Assembly (NCBI GenBank): GCA_027486495.1
Contig: JAIXOZ010000051.1
Span: 1-39,122 of the forward strand
Direction of reading: 5' to 3'
Source: Comamonadaceae bacterium
GTDB taxonomy: Bacteria; Pseudomonadota; Gammaproteobacteria; Burkholderiales; Burkholderiaceae_C
DNA: 39,122 bases
The notes under the pieces were generated by a model, which saw nothing but the letters and a program-made list of their open reading frames with translations, searched no databases and was not told the DNA's origin. This document shows positions 1-8,016 of this stretch, in pieces; position 1 is the stretch's first letter; every line of letters begins with the position of its first letter. The position numbers and the translations under genes are program-made.

Positions 1-852
<852 letters not shown>

Positions 853-912
853 AGACGAAACGCCGGGGTCGACTTTCAAGTTGCAGGCATTGCGACAACG
901 ACCCTCGGCAAA

Positions 913-986
913 GGCGTTGCGGGTGCCTGCCGGGGTGATGTGGCAAAGCGAAGCGCCTCTGAACCCCGGCAGGCACCCACAACGCC
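913..986 (+). repeat. Conserved-core hairpin element, copy 1
   Basis: Two 24-nt arms (913-936 and 963-986) are complementary at 23 of 24 positions, and flank a 26-nt core (937-962) that begins GATGTGGCAAAG and ends GCGCCTCTGA. The identical core recurs at 7884-7909 inside a second hairpin with completely different arm sequence. There is no U-tract, so a simple intrinsic terminator is unlikely. It sits in the trxB-rpmB gap of 381 nt. That gap otherwise holds only the rpmB promoter and leader. The family is not one I recognise. Confidence 0.85.
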
Positions 987-1040
987 TCACCACCAAGGCC
1001 AAAATTACCCTGCCTTGGTCACAAAAGACCAACCCAAGAG

Positions 1041-1067
1041 TTCAAGCCCCCGCTTTCTGGCTATAAT
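1041..1067 (+). promoter_or_regulatory. Probable sigma70 promoter of rpmB-rpmG
   Basis: A perfect -10 hexamer TATAAT is at 1062-1067. A weak -35 candidate (TTCAAG, 1041-1046) has a short 15-bp spacer. Transcription would start near 1074 and leave a leader of about 160 nt before rpmB. The -10 is convincing; the -35 is not. Confidence 0.6.
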
Positions 1068-1132
1068 CTGACGCTTTGCTGGATCTGCACGGACTCTTCG
1101 CCCGAAATCACAGAAACAGCGATCTGGGATAC

Positions 1133-1189
1133 CGCCACCCATCTTGGCGAGGTGAGGCTGGAACGCCAGGCCCCATGCAAGTGAGCATG
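1133..1189 (+). promoter_or_regulatory. Candidate structured leader of rpmB-rpmG
   Basis: Three short hairpins can be drawn in a row in the predicted mRNA leader: CGCCA/TGGCG (1133-1137 with 1145-1149), CTGG/CCAG (1158-1161 with 1166-1169) and CATGC/GCATG (1174-1178 with 1185-1189). Ribosomal protein leaders are often autoregulatory in bacteria, but I do not recognise this as a named leader class. Each stem is short, so the structure is only suggestive. Confidence 0.3.
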
Positions 1190-1233
1190 AGACCCATCGG
1201 CACCGGCTGTTTTAAAAGTATCGGAGTGTCCAC

Positions 1234-1467
1234 ATGGCACGCGTTTGCGACGTAACGGGCAAAGGCCCAATGACCGGGAACAACGTTTCCCACGCCAACA
1301 ACAAAACCAAGCGCCGGTTCCTGCCGAACCTGCAATACCGTCGTTTCTGGGTTGAAACAGAAAACCGTTGGGTGCGCCTGCGCGTTTCCAGCGCTGCTCT
1401 TCGCCTGATCGACAAAAACGGCATTGATGCCGTGCTCGCAGACCTGCGTGCACGCGGTCAAGCCTAA
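1234..1467 (+). CDS. rpmB: 50S ribosomal protein L28
   Basis: A 77-residue L28 protein of the large ribosomal subunit. The N-terminus [20 protein letters not shown] is a textbook L28 start, followed by the basic [10 protein letters not shown] segment and the C-terminal RLIDKNGID region. Length is normal for the family. A CGGAG Shine-Dalgarno-like sequence lies about 8 nt before the ATG. rpmG starts 26 nt downstream, and the pair is the classical rpmBG operon. Confidence 0.97.
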   Translation: MARVCDVTGKGPMTGNNVSHANNKTKRRFLPNLQYRRFWVETENRWVRLRVSSAALRLIDKNGIDAVLADLRARGQA

Positions 1468-1493
1468 ACCCAGAACATTAGGAGTCATACACC

Positions 1494-1664
1494 ATGGCAA
1501 CCAAAGGCGGACGCGAAAAAATCAAGCTGGAATCCACAGCTGGCACTGGTCACTTCTACACGACCAGCAAAAACAAGAAGACCATGCCCGAGAAAATGTC
1601 GATCATGAAGTTCGACCCCAAAGCTCGCAAGCACGTTGAATACAAGGAAATCAAGCTGAAGTAA
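1494..1664 (+). CDS. rpmG: 50S ribosomal protein L33
   Basis: A 56-residue L33 protein beginning [20 protein letters not shown] and ending with the basic [11 protein letters not shown] tail. Sequence and length match the cysteine-free L33 type. The AGGAG at 1480-1484 is well placed for the ATG at 1494. It is cotranscribed with rpmB (26-nt gap) and followed at once by a strong intrinsic terminator. Confidence 0.97.
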   Translation: MATKGGREKIKLESTAGTGHFYTTSKNKKTMPEKMSIMKFDPKARKHVEYKEIKLK

Positions 1665-1684
1665 TTCGGCCTGAGCCTTGCAAG

Positions 1685-1711
1685 AAAAAACCCGCCTTTG
1701 GCGGGTTTTTT
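1685..1711 (+). terminator. Intrinsic terminator of rpmB-rpmG
   Basis: A-rich 5' flank, stem ACCCGCC/GGCGGGT with a short TTT-type loop, then a run of six T. It lies 20 nt after the rpmG stop. Confidence 0.93.
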
Positions 1712-1867
1712 GATGTCTGAAATGGGGTGAAGATGGCAGGCAGTGCAGCTGCAGCCTGCCACACACACGCCTTCCCCTCAGAGCTGCGTTGGACCGTCAT
1801 ATTGGGACGCATGCGGTAGAGACAAGTGAGTGCAGGAATCACAAGCACCCTATGGTGCTTCCCTTGC

Positions 1868-1899
1868 CCCAAAAACAAACAGGGCCCGAAGGCCCTGTT
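1868..1899 (-). terminator. Intrinsic terminator of the desaturase gene
   Basis: On the minus strand, a 9-bp stem AACAGGGCC/GGCCCTGTT closes a TTCG tetraloop (1878-1899) and is followed by TGTTTTT. It lies 26 nt beyond the desaturase stop. The 1712-1867 stretch between the two facing terminators shows nothing else. Confidence 0.88.
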
Positions 1900-1924
1900 A
1901 GAGAATGGTTGCGCCAAAAAAAGA

Positions 1925-3136
1925 TCAGGCTGCTTGACGTACGGCCCGCAACTTGACCGAGAAATCACGCAAAGCGGCGATCCCGCTTTCTTCGGCCCGG
2001 CGACACCAGGCTTGCAGGTCGGCGGCCAATTGCTCGCGGGAGTGCGATGTGTTGAGCCAGATCTGGCTCAGCTCTTCGCGCATTTGGACCATTTTGTCCA
2101 GCACCGGGCTGGCGGCACGGGCTTGCTTGAGCTGGGCTTGCGCAGCCGCTGGCACCTTGGCCGCATCGCGGTGCAACCAACGCTGAGCTGCTTGCAACAC
2201 ACTGGCGTCCAGCTTGAGCTTGTCAGCTTCTTGCTGCATCACGGCTTTCACGTTGCGTGCATAGCCGGCCATGACTTCATAACGGTTGGCAATCAGGGCT
2301 TCAAGGGTCTTCTCATCAGCCACGGGTCGAATGTCACCATAAGCCAAGCGTGGTGGTGTCTTTTTCACAGTCGCCAACCCCAGGGTTTCGAGGGTGCGGA
2401 TGTACAACCAACCGATGTCGAACTCGTAAGGCTTGACCGACAACTTGGCCGATGTGGGGTAGGTGTGGTGGTTGTTGTGCAACTCTTCGCCACCGATCAA
2501 GATGCCCCAAGGCGAGATGTTGGTGCTGGCGTCGTGTGCTTCAAAGTTGCGGTAACCCCAGTAGTGGGCTGCGCCGTTGATGATACCGGCCGCGGTAATG
2601 GGAATCCAGGCCATTTGCACCGCCCAGACCGTCAGGCCAATGAAGCCGAACAAAGCCACGTCGATGATCAACATCAGGGCCACACCTTGCCACGAAAAGC
2701 GGGTGTACAGGTTGCGCTCGATCCAGTCGTCAGGCGTGCCGTGGCCAAACCGCTTGATGGTGTCGAGGTTTTTCGACTCTTTGCGGTACAACTCAGCGCC
2801 CGTGAACAACACGGTTTTGATGCCGTGCACATGGGGGCTGTGCGGATCTTCGGCTTGCTCGCACTTGGCGTGGTGCTTGCGGTGGATGGCGGCCCACTCT
2901 TTGGTCACCTGTCCGGTGGTCAACCACAGCCAGAAACGGAAAAAGTGTGAAGGAATGGCATGCAGGTCCAAGGCTCTGTGCGCCTGGTGACGGTGCAGAA
3001 AAATGGTGACGCTGGCGATGGTGATGTGGGTCAGGGCCAAGGTGATCAACACCATTTGCCACCAAGCCAGGTCAAACAGACCGTGGCCCATCCAGTCAAT
3101 CACCGCATCCAAAAAAGCCCAATCAGGCAACAACAT
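1925..3136 (-). CDS. Membrane fatty-acid desaturase (delta-9 type)
   Basis: A 403-residue diiron membrane desaturase that would introduce a double bond in acyl chains. The three histidine boxes are present: HRHQAH at residues 48-53, HRKHH at 85-89 and HNNHH at 220-224. Hydrophobic segments lie at about 25-48 and 150-190. A long charged, alanine-rich C-terminal tail (about 290-403) extends past the catalytic domain. The ATG at 3136 has only a weak ribosome site. A perfect 14-bp palindrome sits 20 nt upstream of the start. It is transcribed away from rsmB's 3' end in the same direction, after a 112-nt gap. Confidence 0.9.
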   Translation of the reverse strand: MLLPDWAFLDAVIDWMGHGLFDLAWWQMVLITLALTHITIASVTIFLHRHQAHRALDLHAIPSHFFRFWLWLTTGQVTKEWAAIHRKHHAKCEQAEDPHSPHVHGIKTVLFTGAELYRKESKNLDTIKRFGHGTPDDWIERNLYTRFSWQGVALMLIIDVALFGFIGLTVWAVQMAWIPITAAGIINGAAHYWGYRNFEAHDASTNISPWGILIGGEELHNNHHTYPTSAKLSVKPYEFDIGWLYIRTLETLGLATVKKTPPRLAYGDIRPVADEKTLEALIANRYEVMAGYARNVKAVMQQEADKLKLDASVLQAAQRWLHRDAAKVPAAAQAQLKQARAASPVLDKMVQMREELSQIWLNTSHSREQLAADLQAWCRRAEESGIAALRDFSVKLRAVRQAA

Positions 3137-3156
3137 GAATCTGTCTTTCTACTGGC

Positions 3157-3170
3157 GCCTGAATTCAGGC
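3157..3170. promoter_or_regulatory. Perfect 14-bp palindrome upstream of the desaturase gene
   Basis: GCCTGAATTCAGGC is fully self-complementary and lies 21 nt before the desaturase ATG. On the minus strand a TTGACA (3180-3175) just precedes it, so the palindrome would fall in a promoter spacer, although no good -10 is visible. It is a reasonable operator candidate for a lipid-responsive repressor, by inference only. Confidence 0.4.
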
Positions 3171-3248
3171 AATCTGTCAATTTTAAGTTTGCTGCACCAA
3201 AAAGGACAGCGTTTTCGACCGACCAAGGAGGATAAGTGGGTTAAAAAA

Positions 3249-4547
3249 TTACTTTTTAACCCAAGCCGCTGCAAAAAATCCATCCGTGGCATGGCGATGA
3301 GGCCACAGCCTCAGGAATGTGCAGGCTGGCGGGACATCGGGGGGTGCATTGCCCGATGGGGCCGGAGAGCACAAACTGGCTGCGTGGGGCACTTTGAGCC
3401 TGTCGAGCTCTTGTGCCAAGTTCAAAGGAACAAAGTCCGGGTTGGCGGCGCTGAAGGCTTGCGCGATCAACTCGTTTTCTTCAGGCAATACGCTGCAGGT
3501 GGCATACACCAAACGACCACCCGACTTGACCATGCGCGAAGCGCTTTGCAAGATGGCCAATTGTTTTTCCGTCAACTCTTGCACAGCTTGGGGCTTTTGA
3601 CGCCATTTCAAGTCAGGGTTGCGCCGCAAGGTACCCAGGCCAGAGCAAGGCGCATCAACCAGAACACGGTCAATCTTGCCTGATAAGCGCTTGACACGGT
3701 CATCGCGCTCGTGGGCAATGGCCGCCGGGTGCACGTTCGACAAGCCACTGCGGGCCATGCGGGGTTTGAGGGCATCAAGGCGGTGGCCCGAAACATCAAA
3801 GGCGTACAAACGGCCGGTACTGCGCATGGCCGCGCCCAGCGCCAGCGTTTTGCCGCCCGCACCGGCGCAAAAGTCCACCACCATCTCGCCACGGTGCGCA
3901 TCGACCAACAAAGCCAGCAACTGCGAGCCTTCGTCTTGCACCTCAATGGCGCCCCGGGTGAAGGCGTCGGTTTTTTGCAAGGCGGGTTTGCCTTGCAAGC
4001 GCAGGCCCCAAGGCGAATAAGGCGTAGCCTCAGAAGGGATGCCCACTTGCGCCAGTTCTTTTTGGATGTCGCTGCGCTTGGCATTGAGCATGTTCACGCG
4101 CAAATCCAAGGTGCCGGGTTGTTGCAGGTGTTCGGCCAAGGCCCAGAAATCCTCGCCCAATTGGGCCTGCAGGGCTTGCGCCATCCACTCGGGCAGGTTG
4201 TGGCGGTGCGGGGCCATCAGGGCGTCAGGCGGAATCGCGTCGCAGGTGTCCAGCCATTTTTTCTCGGTGTCGTTGAGTGCTGAAGCCAGAAAATCACGCG
4301 GGCCAAAAAAGCCCAGAATGGCCAACTTGCGCTCTTTGGCACCTGAGCCCGAACGGGCCAATTGCTCAAACAGCAGCTTTTTGCGCAGCACCGCAAAAGC
4401 GGTTTCGGCCAAAGTGGCGCGTTCACGGGGTCCCAAAGAACGATGTTCTCGGAAGTAGCGCGACACGACAGCGTCGGCAGGGTGTTCAAATTGGAGGACC
4501 AGCCTGACCAAATCGGCGCAGGCGTCTAAAAGGGCTTTTGGATGCAT
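3249..4547 (-). CDS. rsmB: 16S rRNA m5C methyltransferase, RsmB family
   Basis: SAM-dependent RsmB/Nop2-family RNA cytosine-5 methyltransferase; RsmB modifies C967 of 16S rRNA. From the ATG at 4547 the protein has 432 residues: an N-terminal NusB-like RNA-binding part (MHPKALLDACADLVRLVLQ onward), then a Rossmann methyltransferase core with DFCAGAGGKT, the catalytic pair of motifs DAPCSGLGTLRRNPD and ATCSVLPEEN, and a C-terminal FLRLWPH segment. An in-frame ATG at 4565 has a better purine-rich ribosome site and would add six residues. The open frame further upstream overlaps the opposing DUF1653 gene and is not coding. A 10-bp AT-rich inverted repeat (3238-3262) overlaps the stop codon. Confidence 0.93.
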   Translation of the reverse strand: MHPKALLDACADLVRLVLQFEHPADAVVSRYFREHRSLGPRERATLAETAFAVLRKKLLFEQLARSGSGAKERKLAILGFFGPRDFLASALNDTEKKWLDTCDAIPPDALMAPHRHNLPEWMAQALQAQLGEDFWALAEHLQQPGTLDLRVNMLNAKRSDIQKELAQVGIPSEATPYSPWGLRLQGKPALQKTDAFTRGAIEVQDEGSQLLALLVDAHRGEMVVDFCAGAGGKTLALGAAMRSTGRLYAFDVSGHRLDALKPRMARSGLSNVHPAAIAHERDDRVKRLSGKIDRVLVDAPCSGLGTLRRNPDLKWRQKPQAVQELTEKQLAILQSASRMVKSGGRLVYATCSVLPEENELIAQAFSAANPDFVPLNLAQELDRLKVPHAASLCSPAPSGNAPPDVPPACTFLRLWPHRHATDGFFAAAWVKK

Positions 4548-4601
4548 AGGAGTGTATTGTCCCATCCCCGACCCTTTTGACAGACTCACCTGAGGAAACC
4601 C

Positions 4602-4838
4602 ATGTCCGAAAAATTGCCGCCTTTGATTGAAACGCCCAAAGGCCTGTACCGCCATTACAAAGGCGGCCAATACCGCGTGCTGGGCACCGTGCGCCACAGC
4701 GAAGACCTTGAGCCCATGACGCTGTACCAGGCGCTGTATGGCGAACAAGGCCTGTGGGTCAGGCCTGCGGCCATGTTTGCCGACGTGGCCGAGTTCAATG
4801 GCAAAGTTCAACCGCGCTTTGAACGCATCGGCGATTGA
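4602..4838 (+). CDS. DUF1653 family protein
   Basis: A 78-residue protein containing the compact DUF1653 fold signature: KGLYRHYKGGQYRVLGTVRH, then LEPMTLYQALYG and GLWVRPAAMF. The family has no established biochemical role. A TGAGGA ribosome site precedes the ATG at 4602. The gene diverges from rsmB (gap about 40-55 nt). Its last 31 nt overlap the 3' end of the convergent purN gene, so the two transcripts share complementary 3' ends. Confidence 0.9.
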   Translation: MSEKLPPLIETPKGLYRHYKGGQYRVLGTVRHSEDLEPMTLYQALYGEQGLWVRPAAMFADVAEFNGKVQPRFERIGD

Positions 4839-5410
4839 GTCAAAAACTGCGCGACCGCTTGCGGATAGATCAGGTGCTCTTGGGTGAGCACCCGCGCCGC
4901 CAAAGTGTCGGCGATGTCGTCAGGCATTACCGGCACCACCGCCTGCGCCAAGATGCTGCCGTGGTCCAGCTCGGCCGTGACCTGGTGCACCGTGGCCCCG
5001 GCAAATCGGCATCCGGCATCGATCGCCCGCTGGTGGGTGTTCAACCCGGGAAAAGCGGGCAACAAAGACGGGTGGACGTTGAGCAAACGCCCGGCGAAGT
5101 GCGCCACAAAACCGGGGGTCAGGATGCGCATGAAGCCCGCCAACACCACCAGCGCCGGGGCGTGCCCGTCGATTTCGGCCATCAAGGCGGCATCAAAGTC
5201 TTCGCGGCTGGCAAAGGCCTTGTGGTCGAGCACCTGAGTCGGTATGCCGTGATCCTTGGCAAAGTCCAAACCTTGGGCATCGGACCGGTTGCTCAGCACG
5301 GCGGCCACTTGGGCGTTCAAGCATTGGGCCCACCGGCCCTGCTCTGCCGCACGCACGATGGCGGCCATGTTGGAGCCCGAGCCCGAAATCAAAATAACGA
5401 TGTTTCTCAT
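4808..5410 (-). CDS. purN: Phosphoribosylglycinamide formyltransferase
   Basis: Transfers a formyl group from 10-formyl-tetrahydrofolate to GAR in purine synthesis. The 200-residue protein begins MRNIVILISGSGSN (substrate phosphate-binding loop). It carries the active-site block LAGFMRILTPGFV, LLNVHPSLLPAFPGLNTH (catalytic His) and GATVHQVTAELDHGSIL (catalytic Asp region). Length is normal. The start at 5410 was chosen because upstream residues have no family similarity and run into the promoter region shared with the divergent dehydrogenase gene. It overlaps the end of the DUF1653 gene by 31 nt. Confidence 0.95.
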   Translation of the reverse strand: MRNIVILISGSGSNMAAIVRAAEQGRWAQCLNAQVAAVLSNRSDAQGLDFAKDHGIPTQVLDHKAFASREDFDAALMAEIDGHAPALVVLAGFMRILTPGFVAHFAGRLLNVHPSLLPAFPGLNTHQRAIDAGCRFAGATVHQVTAELDHGSILAQAVVPVMPDDIADTLAARVLTQEHLIYPQAVAQFLTQSPMRSKRG

Positions 5411-5528
5411 GAAGGGCTGGATTATCCCTGCTCGCTTAAAGTCTCTTGGCTTTTGTCGCACCAAGGACAAGCCGAATCGGTCTGCGCATGATAAAAAGCA
5501 CGGTCGTTTGATTTTGAGAGAAAACCCC

Positions 5529-6710
5529 ATGGATTTGGCATTCACCCCCGATGAGCTCGCTTTCCGCGACGAGATTCGCACCTGGGTCAAGGACAACTTG
5601 CCCGCAGACATTGCACAAAAAGTGCACAGCGCCATGCGCCTGACCCGCGAGGACATGCAGCGCTGGGCCAAAATTTTGGGCCAAAAAGGCTGGCTGGGCT
5701 GGGGTTGGCCCACCCAGTTTGGCGGCCCCGGCTGGACCGCCGTGCAAAAGCATTTGTTCGAAGAAGAATGCGCCTTGGCGGGTGCCCCCCGCGTGGTGCC
5801 TTTTGGCCCCGTGATGGTGGCCCCGGTGATCATGGCTTTTGGCAATGCCGAGCAGCAGCAGCGCTTTTTGCCCGGCATCGCCAGCGGCGAAGTCTGGTGG
5901 AGCCAAGGCTACAGCGAGCCGGGTTCTGGCTCGGACCTGGCGTCGCTGAAAACCCGCGCCGAGCGCGTGGGTGACAAATACATCGTGAACGGCCAAAAAA
6001 CCTGGACCACCTTGGGCCAATACGGCGAGTGGATCTTCTGCCTGGTGCGCACCAGCAACGAGGGCAAGCCCCAAACCGGCATCTCCTTCTTGTTGATCGA
6101 CATGAAGTCCCCCGGCATCACCGTGCGCCCCATCAAGCTGCTCGACGGCGAATGCGAGGTCAACGAAGTCTGGTTTGACAACGTCGAAGTGCCCGCCGAG
6201 AACCTGATTGGCGAAGAAAACAAGGGCTGGAACTACGCCAAGCATCTGCTGGCGCACGAGCGCACCAACATCGCCGACGTGAACCGCGCCAAGCGCGAAC
6301 TCGAGCGCCTCAAGCGCATCGCCAAAGCCGAAGGCGTGTATGACGACCTGCGTTTCCGTGACGAGATCGCCAAGCTCGAAGTGGACATCGTCGCCCTCGA
6401 AATGCTGGTGCTGCGCGTGTTGTCCGCCGAAAAGTCGGGCAAGAACTCACTCGACATCGCGGGCCTGCTCAAGATCAAGGGCAGCGAAATCCAGCAGCGC
6501 TACACCGAGCTGATGATGCAAGCGGCCGGCCCCTTTGCCCTGCCCTTCATCTTCGAAGCCATGGACGCTGGCTGGCAAGGCGACTTCCCTGGTGGCGTGG
6601 TGGCCAACGCGCCCCTGGCGGCCAACTACTTCAACATGCGCAAGACCACCATTTACGGCGGCAGCAACGAAGTGCAACGCAACATCGTCGCTCAGACAGT
6701 TCTGGGTTAA
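5529..6710 (+). CDS. Acyl-CoA dehydrogenase, PimC-like large subunit
   Basis: FAD-dependent acyl-CoA dehydrogenase, 393 residues, starting MDLAFTPDELAFRDEIRTWV. Conserved features include the YSEPGSGSDLASLKTRA block, the NGQKTWTT flavin-binding strand and the C-terminal IYGGSNEVQRNI. The position that is Glu in YEGT-type enzymes is Gly here, as in PimC and other multi-subunit family members. The residue pattern closely resembles pimeloyl-CoA dehydrogenase large subunits. The next gene starts 10 nt downstream and is PimD-like, so the two probably form a heteromeric enzyme. The true acyl substrate is unknown. Confidence 0.88.
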   Translation: MDLAFTPDELAFRDEIRTWVKDNLPADIAQKVHSAMRLTREDMQRWAKILGQKGWLGWGWPTQFGGPGWTAVQKHLFEEECALAGAPRVVPFGPVMVAPVIMAFGNAEQQQRFLPGIASGEVWWSQGYSEPGSGSDLASLKTRAERVGDKYIVNGQKTWTTLGQYGEWIFCLVRTSNEGKPQTGISFLLIDMKSPGITVRPIKLLDGECEVNEVWFDNVEVPAENLIGEENKGWNYAKHLLAHERTNIADVNRAKRELERLKRIAKAEGVYDDLRFRDEIAKLEVDIVALEMLVLRVLSAEKSGKNSLDIAGLLKIKGSEIQQRYTELMMQAAGPFALPFIFEAMDAGWQGDFPGGVVANAPLAANYFNMRKTTIYGGSNEVQRNIVAQTVLG

Positions 6711-6720
6711 GGAGACACAC

Positions 6721-7836
6721 ATGGATTTCGATTTTTCTGACGACCAAGAACAACTGCGCGATGCGGTGCGCAAATGGGTGGACAAGGGCTATGACTTTGA
6801 CCGCCGCCGCGCCATCGTGGCTGCGGGTGGTTTTGACCGCGCCGCTTATGGCGAAATGGCCGAGCTGGGCTTAACGGGCCTGTACGTGAGCGAAGACCAC
6901 GGCGGTATGGGCATGGGCCCGACCGAGGCCATGGTCACCATGGAAGAACTCGGGCGCGGCATCGTGCTTGAACCTCTGGCACAGACCCTGATTTGCAGCG
7001 CCACGCTGCAAACCCACGCGCCTGCAGCCTTGCAAGCCGCTTGGTTGCCGCGCATGGCAGCGGGCGAAGCGATGGTCGTGTTGGCGCAGCAAGAGCGCGG
7101 TGCCCGTTACCAACTGGACCGCTGCGCTGCTGTGGCCACCGAATCGAGCGGCACATGGGCGGTGAGCGGCACCAAAAGCTTGGTGGCCATTGGTGACCAA
7201 GCCGACGCCTTCGTGGTGCCTGCCACCGTCAACGGCCAAATCGCTTTGTTTTTGGTGGAACGCAGCGCCAGCGGCGTGAGCACCCAAGCCTACGGCACAC
7301 AAGACGGCTCGCGTGCTGCAGAAGTGGTGTTGAACAAGGCCGCCGCCCAGCTGATCACCCTGAACGGCTTGACCGCTTTGGAAGAAGCCGTGGACATCGG
7401 CATCGCCTGCACCTGCGCTGAAGCTGTGGGCGTGATGGACAAAACCTTGGCCATCACCGTGGACTACATGAACACCCGCAAACAATTTGGCGTGAACATC
7501 GCCAGCTTCCAGGCCCTGCGCCACCGCGTGGCCGACATGAAAATGCAGCTGGAGCTGGGCCGCTCGATGAGCTACTACGCCAGCTTGAAGTTGCACGCGC
7601 CCGCCGACGAGCGCCGCCGCGCTTTGGCCCGCGCCAAGTACCAGCTGGGCGTGTCCATGCGTTTCATTGGCCAGCAGGCTGTGCAGCTTCACGGCGGCAT
7701 TGCCGTCACAGACGAGTACATCGCCAGCCATTACTTCAAGAAGTTGACGCAACTGGACATGACATTCGGCGACACCCTGCACCAGCTGGGCGAAGTGTCG
7801 GCCCGCATGCAGGAAACTGCCGGCGTGTTCGCCTAA
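6721..7836 (+). CDS. Acyl-CoA dehydrogenase, PimD-like small subunit
   Basis: A 371-residue partner dehydrogenase starting MDFDFSDDQEQLRDAVRKWV, preceded by AAGGAGA. It has the ACAD N-terminal helical domain, a degenerate middle domain (AQQERGARYQL where canonical enzymes have TEP-type motifs) and the C-terminal helical domain with KQFGVNIASFQALRHRVADM and QLHGGIAVTDEY. It ends without the YEGT active-site motif. This matches PimD-like small subunits, which pair with a PimC-like subunit. The gene is tightly linked to the preceding one. A conserved-core hairpin begins 20 nt after the stop. Confidence 0.86.
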   Translation: MDFDFSDDQEQLRDAVRKWVDKGYDFDRRRAIVAAGGFDRAAYGEMAELGLTGLYVSEDHGGMGMGPTEAMVTMEELGRGIVLEPLAQTLICSATLQTHAPAALQAAWLPRMAAGEAMVVLAQQERGARYQLDRCAAVATESSGTWAVSGTKSLVAIGDQADAFVVPATVNGQIALFLVERSASGVSTQAYGTQDGSRAAEVVLNKAAAQLITLNGLTALEEAVDIGIACTCAEAVGVMDKTLAITVDYMNTRKQFGVNIASFQALRHRVADMKMQLELGRSMSYYASLKLHAPADERRRALARAKYQLGVSMRFIGQQAVQLHGGIAVTDEYIASHYFKKLTQLDMTFGDTLHQLGEVSARMQETAGVFA

Positions 7837-7855
7837 CGGGATCAACGGACCGGAG

Positions 7856-7937
7856 CAAGTCGGGAGGGCGGCGCGGGTCGGGCGATGTGGCAAAGCGAAG
7901 CGCCTCTGAGCCCGAAACGCGCCGCCCTTCCGACTTG
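7856..7937 (+). repeat. Conserved-core hairpin element, copy 2
   Basis: Arms 7856-7883 and 7910-7937 pair at 25 of 28 positions. The central 26-nt core at 7884-7909 is identical to that of copy 1 (937-962). Arm sequences of the two copies are unrelated, yet each pair is internally complementary. Both copies lie in the same orientation just after the stop codon of a plus-strand gene. A conventional terminator follows separately at 7976-8001, so this hairpin is not needed for that role. Confidence 0.85.
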
Positions 7938-7975
7938 CGGCTCAGCACCAGAGTCGCCTGGATGAGCAACCCAAC

Positions 7976-8001
7976 AAAAGGGCCCCGAAAAGGGCCCTTT
8001 T
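7976..8001. terminator. Bidirectional intrinsic terminator
   Basis: A perfect 10-bp stem AAAAGGGCCC/GGGCCCTTTT with a 6-nt loop has T-runs on both strands. It serves the dehydrogenase pair from the left and the ligase gene from the right, which converge here. Confidence 0.88.
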
Positions 8002-8016
8002 GCATCTCTTTCATGT

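Noticed and set aside
1826..2950. 374-codon plus-strand open frame opposite the desaturase
   Set aside because: It has no recognisable domain and lies across the desaturase histidine boxes and its terminator.
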